Source: Sipunculus nudus (lineage: Eukaryota; Annelida; Sipuncula; Golfingiida; Sipunculidae). From it: 64,000 nucleotides of DNA. Positions 23,801-33,710 of this stretch are shown one piece after another. Location of the stretch: contig CM049316.1 of NCBI GenBank assembly GCA_026874595.1, positions 17,943,839 through 18,007,838 of the forward strand. Direction: 5' to 3'. Positions within the stretch are counted from its first letter, which is position 1. Each line of letters begins with the position of its first letter. The translations under genes and the position numbers were made by a program. The notes beneath the pieces were generated by a model. It had not been told where the DNA came from, made no database searches, and saw only the letters and a list, made by a program, of their open reading frames with translations.

Positions 23801-24445
23801 TTTACCCGGCAGAAGCAGCTGTTTGAATCCTTGCAAGTAATACCACTGATGTTCTCTCTAAATTCCACCAGCTTGACAGGCATGACCGGCATGGTACTTT
23901 TGTCTAATTAAGCTAGTAGCTAAAATTTATACTTTTAAAGTTATCTTTACCTCTTACAATGGCGTCCTTCGCCAATATTCCTCTGTGAAACAGATTTTCC
24001 CCACATGGTGTGAAATATGTAGATGTTTCCGTGGGTTTTTTTTCTCAGACCCTCTCAAGACAGAATAGCCTTCTCAAGGTAGAAAATAAAAGATTTATTG
24101 CGTGTTAGAGTAGAACAGAAAGGATCTGCTTGAAACAATAATTGAAATTAGAGTCAACATGGTACTTTTAGTTCATGTTTTCTTTCTAAATATTCTAAAT
24201 AGTCTAATTTTGGAATTTCTATCTTTAACATTTTGTTCATAAAACAATAATCATATTAAAGATGCAGATAATATGACATTTTCTGCATTTTGTTCTGAAA
24301 AGGGAAACGCTGGCTTAAAATTAAAATATGAAAATCTGGTAATGTGTTCGTATAAATTCTTATATTCTTTTTTATTGATTTAAATTTTGAATAAATCACC
24401 TAAATGACCTGAATATTTTTTATTAAACTTCATCTATATAAAATA

Positions 24446-24462
24446 TTTATTTAGATAATATT

Positions 24463-24501
<39 letters not shown>

Positions 24502-24504
24502 CCT

Positions 24505-24535
<31 letters not shown>

Positions 24536-24599
24536 ATTACAGCTTACATATCCATAGGGGAAGAATCCTATTGATTTTGAGGTTACAAGGTCAAATGTC

Positions 24600-24635
<36 letters not shown>

Positions 24636-24706
24636 ATATATATTGAATATTATCTATTTATATATGTATGACCCTCAAAATCAATAGGATTCTTCCCCTG
24701 TAAGCT
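24446..24706. repeat. Interleaved inverted repeats in TA-rich DNA
   Basis: Arm pair one is AGATAATATTCAATA (24454-24468) with its exact reverse complement at 24641-24655. Arm pair two is AGCTTACA plus GGGGAAGAATCCTATTG... at 24541-24582, with its reverse complement at 24673-24706; the match is perfect except for an 8-base insertion in the left arm. The pairs overlap in the order A-B-A'-B', and TA runs fill the spaces. The GAAGAATCCTATTGATTTTG string recurs, from memory, in bivalve repeats that continue GAGGTCACAAGGTCAA, as it does here. Confidence 0.8.
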
Positions 24707-25379
24707 GTATGTAAAAGGTGCATGGCGGATTAAGTCTAATGCTTTGGCTTAAATTGTGTCCAAAAGCCATAAATATACGGAGGGATGGAAGGACGAACGA
24801 ACGGGCGCAATGGACGGAGGCGTGAATATATCCCCTCGTGCAACCCCTGAATAAAAAAAAAACTGTAATTGATGGTTTTACTCTCAGGTGGACGAAGGTT
24901 GAAGGTTCAGCCACAAACATACCAAACATAGCCAGATATTGATATAAAAATAACTTAACTCCTATAAGCCTCATTGTGAAAGGAGGCGCAATAATATAAC
25001 TGTAGACTGCTATATTCAATTTAAACAGTCACCAAGTCAGAGACGAACCGGCGTATAAATACGAATGACGCAAAAATTACTTAATAAAAAAAACAAATGA
25101 AGTGTTTTGGATTTAACACAACATCTGCGCCTTGGCTCATAGAGATTTGCTCAAATGATTACAAAATGAGGATAACTGTCAGTGATATGCAGGAATTTCA
25201 CTATCCTGGACAGAAATCATGTGCATGTGCATGGCAGGAATAAAAAATGTGTACTCGTTCTTAATATCAGCCTTTAACAGGAAAGGTTAAAATAACAAAA
25301 ACTGTTTAACACAAAGCGAATGAAAGGTATGGTATTTGTGAACGTGAGACACTCTGGAGCCGGACACAAGGATGGGCCT

Positions 25380-25716
25380 TGTATCAAGTACACCAGCCCA
25401 CGACAGGGCCTACGACAACCCACGTCACCTAGCGACAGCCTACAACAACCCACGTCACCTGGGGACAGCCTACAACAACCCACGTCACCTGGGGACAGCC
25501 TACGACAGCATTCACGCCAGTAGAAGACAGGGTACGCCCACTGGCGTCAAAAAAGCTCTCGCCTGAGAATTCTGAACATGTTGAAAATCCAGGGGCGACA
25601 GGTGAGAGGCCACACGTCTTTTGGCGACTTTGGGTGTCTGCAGGCGACTACAGGCGACCACGAGGCGGCAGCGTGGTCGCCCGTAGTCTCCTGTACAGTC
25701 TGCTAAGTGGGACAGC
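25380..25716. repeat. CGAC/GTCG-rich transposon-like fragment with 30-bp tandem repeat
   Basis: It begins with CCAGCCCACGACAGGGCCTA, then has three tandem units of about 30 bp (about 25409-25500; unit CCTACAACAACCCACGTCAC plus CTGGGGACAG). Further on come GGCGACAGG, GGCGACTACAGGCGACCACG and a terminal GTGGGACAGCCCCA. The GGCGAC-rich, CCCC-ended composition resembles the ends of the outer element at 57.97-61.48 kb. I see no transposase. The overlapping frames across it (67-69 codons) are repeat translations. Confidence 0.55.
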
Positions 25717-26729
25717 CCCAATTAGCAAAGATATGTAAATTTATCACACAGCACGTTATAACGCACTTACAACACAGATGTTAAGAGGGAAAGAAGGGGA
25801 CGGTTGTTACAGTCACTTTGTAGTTTATATTTGAAAATTTGTTCTTTTATTTCAAACAATGACTCACGCAATATTAAGTAACATAGAATATGATTTGTTG
25901 TTTTTTAACCATGACAGGACCACATATTCAAAATAGCAGCCATTGATAGCAGTCCGATATTTCCGCCTTCTCTTTAGAAATAGGGTATAAGGGATACAGA
26001 CATTGGCCTTGTTTGTTGAGAAGATTTGAGGGAGAAATTCAAAGAAGTACAGACAGAAGCCACCTCCTCCCCGAAATAAGGACATTCACTGTTATTCTCA
26101 GGGCCCCCTCCCACTTTCTTTGAATTCGTGGGCAGCTCCTTGTACTATTTAGCCTACCGCTTGCACCGGGTTTGCGAGTAACTGAAATTTAATTCAATAA
26201 GTATTCAAGACAAGGTCCAGTGCATTTCAGTACATGTCATGTAAAAAAATAATGATCTTTGGCTGATTTTCAGGTCTGTTCACGTACTTATTTTTATACA
26301 AGGCACAACTAGAAGCGATTAATCCACGAAAGCTTTTACCCCAAGAATACTGTTTCATGTCAAAGCCACGAAATTTTAAATTGACGAAATACTCTGAATC
26401 CAAAGTATCATATTTCTTTTCGTTCCCACCAACATATTAATAAATATATTAATTTCGTGATACACAAATAATTTTTGCTTTATGTTCAGGACTTATGATA
26501 TGTATAATTTAAGTTGGATTAAAACATTCAAAACCTTTTGGCAAACTATTATGCCAATTCATTCAGGCAGATGACAAATGCAATGATCTTATAAGTGTAT
26601 TAGGTTCGTAGGGAAACAATAGAGTTTTCCCGAATGATATTTACAAAGACATCTTCAAACTAGTCTTTACAGATTTGGTTATTTGCCTGTTTATACTATT
26701 TCTCTATATCAAAACATATAAGTGATGTT

Positions 26730-26930
26730 TTGTCGATTTTAAACATATATAAATCCTGATTCTGGTTTTCAAACGGAAGATCAACTTCATTACAAATCGA
26801 TCAAACATAGTCGAAATCCCGTTATACTTCTGTATATCACGCCTGTCTTTAAAATGAATTGCTTTTGCTCTTGCATAAACCGAGCCGTTTAACTCGCAGA
26901 AAAACAGACCCCAGCCAAAGTAGCCCGATG
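26730..26930. repeat. 200-bp dispersed repeat, copy 1
   Basis: It aligns with 33500-33710 in the same orientation. Shared strings include AACATAGTCGAAATC versus ATATGGTCGAAATC, the GTTATACTTCTG block, and TTGCATAAAC versus TTGCATTAAC, followed by CCCAGCCAAAGT versus CCCAACCAAACT. On the minus strand both copies keep an IQKYN-x-IST-like translated string, so the repeat may descend from coding sequence, but no family is recognised. Confidence 0.6.
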
Positions 26931-27142
26931 TGAAAAAAAATTCGTGATCTCAGGAAAAGCTAAGCATATCTGATACTGGCGGCACCAAAGGAAAAAAATA
27001 AAAAGTTAATGGATATTAGATCATATTACTATAATGACAGTTTAAACGGCATCAGGGCAAAGTCTCTGTTCGCTGTTTTATCACATGACACAGACCTGTA
27101 CCTCTCCAACAGCGCGTTGCCGCTATATTATGGCTGCTTAGT

Positions 27143-27367
27143 TCAACGCAACACAAACGGCTTTGGATATACGCTCCCGAGGCAGCGGAAATCTTGCGCT
27201 TCTAAAGAAGCTTCTGATTTAACCGATGGCCGGTATGACCGGTTATGATAGACTAAGGCTTCAGGTAGAGGGCAGGTATCTGCTGAAAAACATCGGGCGT
27301 ATGATGGGACTAGCAGCAAAAGAATTGCCAGTTCACAAACACTCGACAGCGACATTGCTCCGCTCAT
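27143..27367 (-). CDS. Possible signal-peptide first exon (uncertain)
   Basis: This minus-strand frame of 74 codons begins MSGAM; a second Met at codon 5 gives MSLSSVCELAILLLLVPSYA, a convincing signal peptide (hydrophobic run AILLLLV, small residue before a plausible cut), then RCFSADTCPLPEALVYHN with an N-R-S glycosylation sequon. The region is GC-richer than its neighbours. Against it: the frame stops after codon 74, no strong GTAAGT-type donor lies inside (GTTAAA and GTATAT are the best), and I recognise no family. It could be a first exon or a short secreted protein, or chance. The plus-strand frame at 27009-27248 overlaps it and has nothing to commend it. Confidence 0.2.
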   Translation of the reverse strand: MSGAMSLSSVCELAILLLLVPSYARCFSADTCPLPEALVYHNRSYRPSVKSEASLEAQDFRCLGSVYPKPFVLR

Positions 27368-27560
27368 GGCTATAACTAGTAGACCTATAGGTAAAGCGCT
27401 GTGTAAAAAGCGTATTTTGAATACTGTATACTCACTTCCTTCACATGTTCACATAGTACCTGAGTTTCGAGAAAGACCTGAAACGTTTATTTTGACACCA
27501 GGCCTGTTACCAGTTGCTTGTGAAAGAGGTCCGACCCTTTACCAACCATGTCTGCTATAG

Positions 27561-28934
27561 CTGTAAACTCAATATTAGGCCCAAGGGACTTGAGTTCCAC
27601 ACACTTTGCTTGCTATAATAGCATATACTCCATTGTCATACATTGACTCATACGAAGGTGCATATGATCAACACAAATTTTGTGAATTTTCAATGGCAGC
27701 GTTATTAACTATTTTTTTATTTTTAATACACACGTTCTGAAGGTATTACGGTAAAAGCAGTAATTAGCTTTTTTTACTCCGAAAAATTTGCTGCTAATTC
27801 TCACGGAAACCCGTGAAAAAAGAGGGGTAATTTTCATTTTTGGGGGCCTTATGGACGTTGTAGACATGACAGGGAGGCTTATGTACACCTCAACTTCCAC
27901 AAACAATGGAATATTTCAAGAGAAGGAAACTTCATATACAGTATCTCCTTTGTCAAACGACTACCTGCTGTTAATTACCGCTTGACTATCGTTGCAATTA
28001 GATTTTAACAGTGAAAATGTTACTTGCATGGTCAAACAATCACACCTGCAGTTATTCAGTATGCTACAACCGACCGCCAAACTCTGGTCAATAATGACAA
28101 TATTATGTGCTTGTAAGACCATTTTCAAAAAGATCCAAGCAAGTGCGAAAGCGAGTGATATCAGGGTGAGAATAACGTTTGTTTTGTTTTAGATTGCAGT
28201 ATGAAATAAACTGTGCTGTTGTCTCTCCAGCCATGCATTACGAGTATGGCTGTTTAAGTGAAATACGTTTACAAATCAAATGGTATTGAAGGTCAACTTC
28301 GTCTGGAATTGTGACACACATTTACATAAAAACGCTGTTTATTTCAAAATATAATGTAGCATGAAAGAAATATAACACTGATATGTCCGACTGTATTCTG
28401 TTAATTGGTAAATAGTACGATTATCGGTCAGGAACGTTCGTCTTTTGTTATATCTCTGACTCTTGGAACTATACAAAAAAAACTATAACAATATTTAAAT
28501 ACCTTTACAGCTACCTGCAATTACCGACCACAGAAAGGGTTGTCCCTCATTACAGTGGCCACTGTACTTAGCACGTGTTAGCCTGGCATGACGACCGTAC
28601 CGTCTACAGCTCTTTTCATTAACAAGTGACCCATGGGTCATCACGCTAAGCTGACTAGGAAGACATTCACAGAATTAATATTAGCATCAGATCGCCAAAT
28701 TTTGTAGGTGGTATCTCCATTCAACTGAAGCAATTAATGTTCTTGAAAATCAACAAGAAGAAAAAGTTTCATGAAAATATGCCCAGCCATTCCCATGAAA
28801 TCTAGCTTTTTTTGTATGCAGTCAGCTGATGCCTAAATTACATTCTAGAGCTAGTAAATACAATTTGTGCACATCTAATTTTCAGGATGCTAAAAAATAT
28901 ATAAAAATCATGTTTTTTCGGCCCACAGTTCGTA
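27561..28934. other. Unique DNA, no gene seen
   Basis: Short frames only. A perfect 14-bp palindrome TGACCCATGGGTCA lies at 28627-28640, with two GGGTCA half-sites pointing outward, about 300 bp before the repeat array that contains the AGGTCA palindromes. Confidence 0.55.
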
Positions 28935-29556
28935 GAATATAGGTCGCAGTGACTTTATTCCACGTTTCCAAGCAGATTTATCGGAGACCTGCGTGAATGT
29001 CACGTTAGAAGATTTTAGGCAACCTGGATACAATTTGTTCCCCGTCTGACTCTCTGGGTGCTCAAAATCATGTTTTTGGCCAATAGTTCACAAAATATAT
29101 ATCACCGTGACCTTATTTTAGGTTACCAAGGAGATTTGTCTAGGACCTCCCTTGGTGTACAGTAAGAAATTTTTAGGTCTATCGGTCACTGTTGTTTGAA
29201 CATCTCAAAAATATAAAAAATGTGCAAACATTTGATAAAAAAATGCACCACAAGTCTTAAGGAACTGATGAAACACTCCTTGATCAATATGTATTAAATG
29301 AATCATGGCAATCAATGTTTTAGTTTTTTCAGATACTGGATCTTTTGTATTAAATTTTTAATAATTCTGGGGGATACTTTCGAGCCTCATAGCTCAGAGG
29401 ATATATGGCAAAGTTAACAAATTTTAGGTTTCCAAGCATATTCAGGTCTCCATGGGTGTTAAGTTTCTAGAAGATTCTAGGCCTAGCAAAGATAATTTGT
29501 GCCTCGTCTGAATATGTGCTCAAAATCATATGTTCAGCCTGTATTTCACAAAATAT

Positions 29557-29571
29557 AGGTCACCATGACCT
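29557..29571. promoter_or_regulatory. Perfect AGGTCA-N3-TGACCT palindrome (ERE-type)
   Basis: AGGTCACCATGACCT matches the inverted-repeat-3 site bound by estrogen-receptor-type nuclear receptors at every half-site base. It lies at the same place in its repeat unit as the site at 29891. Function is unproven, since the repeat itself dictates the sequence. Confidence 0.5.
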
Positions 29572-29890
29572 AATTTCAGCTTTCCAAGGAGTTTGGCCCA
29601 GGATCGCCTTGGATGGGCAGTTATAAGTTTCTAGGTCTAACGGTCACGATTTGGCCCTGTTAAAGGTAGGATTGCTTCATCTAAAGGTCCAAAAAAAGAA
29701 AAAAAAACAATGCGTAAAAATTAGAAAAAATACAGGCGGCGCCATCAGTCTTCAGGAAATGATGGAGCCCTCTATGACCAATATATGCATTTAAAGAATC
29801 ATGGCAATCAACGAATTAGTTACTGCAGCTTTTTTATCAAATTTGTATTTATTCTGGGGGTACTTTCGAGCCCTATAGCTCGGAGGATAT

Positions 29891-29905
29891 AGGTCACAGT
29901 GACCT
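29891..29905. promoter_or_regulatory. Perfect AGGTCACAGTGACCT palindrome (consensus ERE)
   Basis: This equals the textbook consensus estrogen response element, spacer CAG included. Weaker versions occur in the other units: AGGTCGCAGTGACTT at 28941 and a one-sided version near 29101. Whether any receptor binds here cannot be judged from sequence. Confidence 0.5.
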
Positions 29906-30464
29906 AATTTCAGGTTTCCGAGGATATTTTAAGGACCTCCTTGGGGTTTTAGTCAGAAGTTTCTAGGTCCAGCGGTTATGATTTGTGCCCTGTTAACGGA
30001 CAGACAGACGGACAGACGACGGACAAAGAGTGATCGCTATGGCTCTCATGACTTTAAATCAGCTGAGGTAAAAAGAACCGCTTAATCTACAATTACCCTA
30101 TTTACTATTAACTTAACGTGACCTCTGTGATGCCATCGAACCAAGTACTTTTGGTGACCCTGATAGAAAATAGCTTAACACATAACGCTTACAAAATCAA
30201 AACATAAGCTTTACTTTCCCAAATTTTGATAAACGAGGGTTATACGTGAACCGTAGCCCGGTTGTTCCGTAAGTCCCCCAGTTCTTAAGCTTTGTAGATT
30301 TTTATGTTTTATTTGCTGTCGTAGAATAGTAACACACATTATAAATTAATGTTAAATTTTAGACTAATGAAGGTAACATGCATTTTTTAAAACAATCCAA
30401 AGTAAAACTACCCAAAGAATACCAGGGTATATATCATAATATTTTCCTCCTCTTAAAATAAAAA

Positions 30465-30705
30465 CCATAGAGAAAGAAATCTGATGAAATTTAAGTTAAC
30501 AAACATAAAGAAACAACTCTTTTGAAGGAGCAATCTGAAATCGTAGGGCTATTCTGAATTGGATTTCAAATTAAAGGGGTTATCTGAAATTGATTTCAAT
30601 TTACAAGGGTGTAATCTGAATTTGATTTCAGATTACCTTCCCTCCTGGTTATCTTAAGAGTGGGTAATCTGAAATCGCTTCACCGGGGAAATAGGTAACG
30701 GGGGA
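30465..30705 (+). repeat. Dispersed repeat with GGTAATCTGAAATC tail, copy 2 (truncated)
   Basis: Only the right part of the family is present: AACATAAAGAAACAACT, then tandem degenerate units of CAATCTGAAATCG, TTATCTGAAATTGATTTC, TAATCTGAATTTGATTTC and GGTAATCTGAAATCGCTT. These tail units are better preserved here than in the 9.5 and 63 kb copies. Confidence 0.7.
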
Positions 30706-32675
30706 AAATAGACACTTACCCGACCATTTCCATTGTAGATAGCTCACGTTATTGTGCCGGTAAAGAACACTTTTAAATATTTGCATATGCCCGATGCTGC
30801 TAAATAGAACTCCTTTTAAACAGATACCTGGATCATTTAACCATAAGATTCATATAATCCTCATATGATTCAAAACCTCCAACTGCAGAATATTCATAAA
30901 CCGTAAACGAGTGATTTTTAGACTAGCCAGCTGCAGATGTTTAACCTGGCAATGTTTAAACAACAGTTGCTAGCAGCATTTTGAATGGGGCGACATTATA
31001 TGAAGAAATGTAATACATAACGTGTACAAAACATTTCGATTCAGGAATATAAGTTGTCCCATGAACATGACAAGAAAAAGAGTCACATAAAATAATCATA
31101 TCGAGAAACCTCAACATATTAGTCTGCCGGATTTAAGTTTTTTTATTTTACTATTTACTTTGTGCTTTCTGGATGAATTCTAATATAATGGGCTACGTCT
31201 AAATAAGAATATATATGAGAAAAATGTAAGAGAAAACCATCCTTCATCTGGATATTAGGTTGACATATAGTAATCTTTTTGTACAAATAATGTAGACATC
31301 TCGTACATGTATTATGTTTCCTTCGGATGTGCACATCACTGGAAAAAAAACTAAAAGTTTATACAATTACTGGAGATTTTATGGGCACTGCTTGACTATG
31401 CTCTAACATTTTCTAACTGGAGTATCAAGTTTATTTTATTTATATTCGCGATATAACTCTATTAAAGAAAAATAAGCTCATCATATTAGAAAAATATGGT
31501 AATGTATAGATATATCCTGTACCTTGGCTATAGTCTCCAGATATTAAATTACAAAATGTGTATATTATTTCTAATTGTATTGTATTGTTTACTACCTATA
31601 AATACGATCCTGTGTTAAATCGGCAGCTGAGATAGGATTGGTTCATGTCAATTGTCACTTTGCGTACATTATTCCTGTTTAATGGTCAACATTAAAAAGG
31701 AGCAAAAAAATAAACTTCACCACACTGAGTACATCAGTTATTCATATCTAATCTTATCTTTTCTAATAGGATCTTAGTAGGATATCTATTGGGGAGTATT
31801 TGTAGGCTAACTTCTTTTTTTAACAAAATTATTGCCATATAATTCCGTCGTCCAAATAAGCCATGGGTTTTCATAGTTCCTAAAAATTATATGTTTCTTA
31901 TAATTATGCATCTTACGTTGAGAATATTTGGGATAAAACATGAATTAAGCATGATATAGATAAAAATTACTATTAAGATCATAAAATGACCAAACATATT
32001 TTTGAAAAATCATGAAATATACACTGTAAAATCATATGGCGGCAGTTAAGTGAATTATGCTAATTTTGGCACTAGTTATTTTTTATCTTATTCATTAGGG
32101 AGTGGGGTTTCCCCGAGGAGATTTTAAGGTAGCAGGATTGGTATAAGAAACCCTCTATTTAAAATCAATCCAAAAGTTATTTTTAATCCATAATAGACCA
32201 TTAAAGTATACCTTATCTGTTACAGTGTTCTTTCTAATGATACACATATATTTAAGATTTTCATTAATTTTCAAATTTTTTTTAAACATTTAAATTTGTT
32301 TCCATTTTTTAAAGTAAATTATGTTATACATCCAGTAATAGCAAGCCTCTTTTTAGCAGTTTAATATAAAACTACATGATAATTGCTAAAATTTGTTTTC
32401 CTCTCTACCATCTCTCTATCTACTTTAAAACTGAAATTGCAAATTTTGATTCAATAAAAAATTAAATTTCATGTTAAACACGAAAGCCACAAGGTAGAGT
32501 AAAAACAAATTTGACATTAGTTTAATATTAGTCAACTTTAACGTGGATTGATGTTACTTGGTACCTTAAATAGTGAACCAAGTTTTTAAATATTACAAAA
32601 TCATGTTAAAAATATGTAAACCATCAGAAAGGTTTAAAATGATGTTTTTAGGGCATATTATGGATTTAAAAAGAC
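30706..32675. other. Very AT-rich DNA, no gene seen
   Basis: Dense in A and T, with only short frames and no recognisable repeat family. It ends abruptly at the more mixed-composition stretch beginning near 32680. Confidence 0.6.
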
Positions 32676-33275
32676 TTGTTGATTTATTGTATATACAGGA
32701 TTTTTGCCAATCCTGCTATCTTTAGTGGAATTCTTTATTTCAAGGACGGGGGTTGTTGCGGTAAGGAGGTAAGAGTGCTTCTGGCCTCTGTCCCACCTCT
32801 TGTGGACTATCCTCAACAATTTCTCCCCGGCGACAAGGCTCATGTTATCAATGGTAGATATTTGTTAACAAAATGTGACTTATACTTACTCTGCACACAA
32901 ACGGCGACAAAGTAGTGTGTACATTATCAATAGTGCAACAGACTTTGAAACTCGAGATATAGTTCTATTTTTAAAATCGATCCATTGTCGTTGAAGCAAA
33001 CGGTGAATATATCAAGGGAGCCTGAGAGATTTGCTCTGTTGCCTGAACAACAGACTGTGACTACTGGGTTATTTATGGCCCCAAGAGATATGGTGAAAGA
33101 GGCGGTTGAGGGAGATAGAGGATTAAATATCCCGGTCATGGATAATCAAGCAGAAATACAGGAAAGTTGGCTTACCAATGAGGAGACGTTTTTCTTCATC
33201 GATCATCAAATTTGTATTGTGTCTACATTATCAATATATAATATATACATTTACAATGACGTCTCCATTGGTTGA
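32676..33275. other. Coding-like orphan stretch without a recognised gene
   Basis: After 2 kb of very AT-rich DNA the composition changes and frames open on both strands: 32676-32915 and 32985-33275 plus, 32658-32843 and 32927-33139 minus. The plus frame at 32985 has protein-like composition (SREPERFALLPEQQTVTTG then LFMAPRDMVKEAVEGDRG), but it has no ATG at its start and a stop upstream. I recognise no domain. It could be a diverged internal exon, a decayed transposon gene or chance. A CTCATTGGTAAGC donor-like string lies on the minus strand near 33170. Confidence 0.25.
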
Positions 33276-33499
33276 AAAGTAATTGGTGAGGCAGAAGTTA
33301 AAAACAAAAATAGTCTTTTTGTAACTGCCACAATCATTACGTTATCAAAGCAATCAAGTCGGGACCAATGCAATGTAATGCCAAAAGTAGTCCTGGTCTT
33401 CAGACCACGTTTTCTGCATTATATTTCTAATATAACCCTTCTTTGATCGTCATGTGTTTCAGGTTTGGTTATTCAGTTTTTTTACATTCGTCTTTATCA

Positions 33500-33710
33500 A
33501 ACCATATCAAGGGTGATGATTCGCTTGGTTTTTTTTTAACCTGAATTCGTAATTAATCGTTTCAAAAGAAGTCGACCATTCAGTTCGAACAAATATGGTC
33601 GAAATCGGGTTATACTTCTGAATAAGAAATATGCCTATAAAATACTGCAATAGCTGTTGCATTAACAGCCCCAACCAAACTGGTACAACTGAATGATCGA
33701 ATGGACCTCT
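33500..33710. repeat. 200-bp dispersed repeat, copy 2
   Basis: Counterpart of 26730-26930, in the same orientation. It shares the GTCGAAATCGGGTTATACTT block and the TGTTGCATTAACAGCCCC segment. The 78-codon minus-strand frame over it includes LIQKYNPISTIFV, which resembles the translation of copy 1 in the same strand and frame. Confidence 0.6.

Larger units (their letters stand above)
28935..30060 (+). repeat. Degenerate repeat array ending in GACGGACAGACGACGG
   Basis: About five imperfect units follow one another, starting near 28940, 29095, 29395, 29555 and 29885. Each has a variant of ATATAGGTCACAGTGACCTA, then TTTCAGGTTTCCAAGGA, an AGGACCTCC-TTGG block, AGAAGTTTCTAGGTCTA, CGGTCACGATTTG and often TGCCCTGTTAA. 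Two units are joined by GTGCTCAAAATCATG. The array ends at 29997-30020 with GGACAGACAGACGGACAGAC and GGACAAAGAGTGATCGCTAT. From memory this ending is common in bivalve repeats. No long frame is conserved, so it is non-coding. Confidence 0.8.

Noticed and set aside
24681-25019. 112-codon minus-strand frame with hydrophobic stretches
   Set aside because: It starts in unique DNA but ends in the GAAGAATCC inverted-repeat arm; no family is recognised, and repeat overlap makes it unlikely.
25409-25500. CRISPR array
   Set aside because: Three direct units of 30 bp have no spacers between them; this is an ordinary short tandem repeat within a transposon-like fragment.
28935-30060. Coding tandem-repeat protein
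   Set aside because: Stops occur in all frames and unit lengths are not multiples of three; conservation lies in DNA strings, not in a frame.
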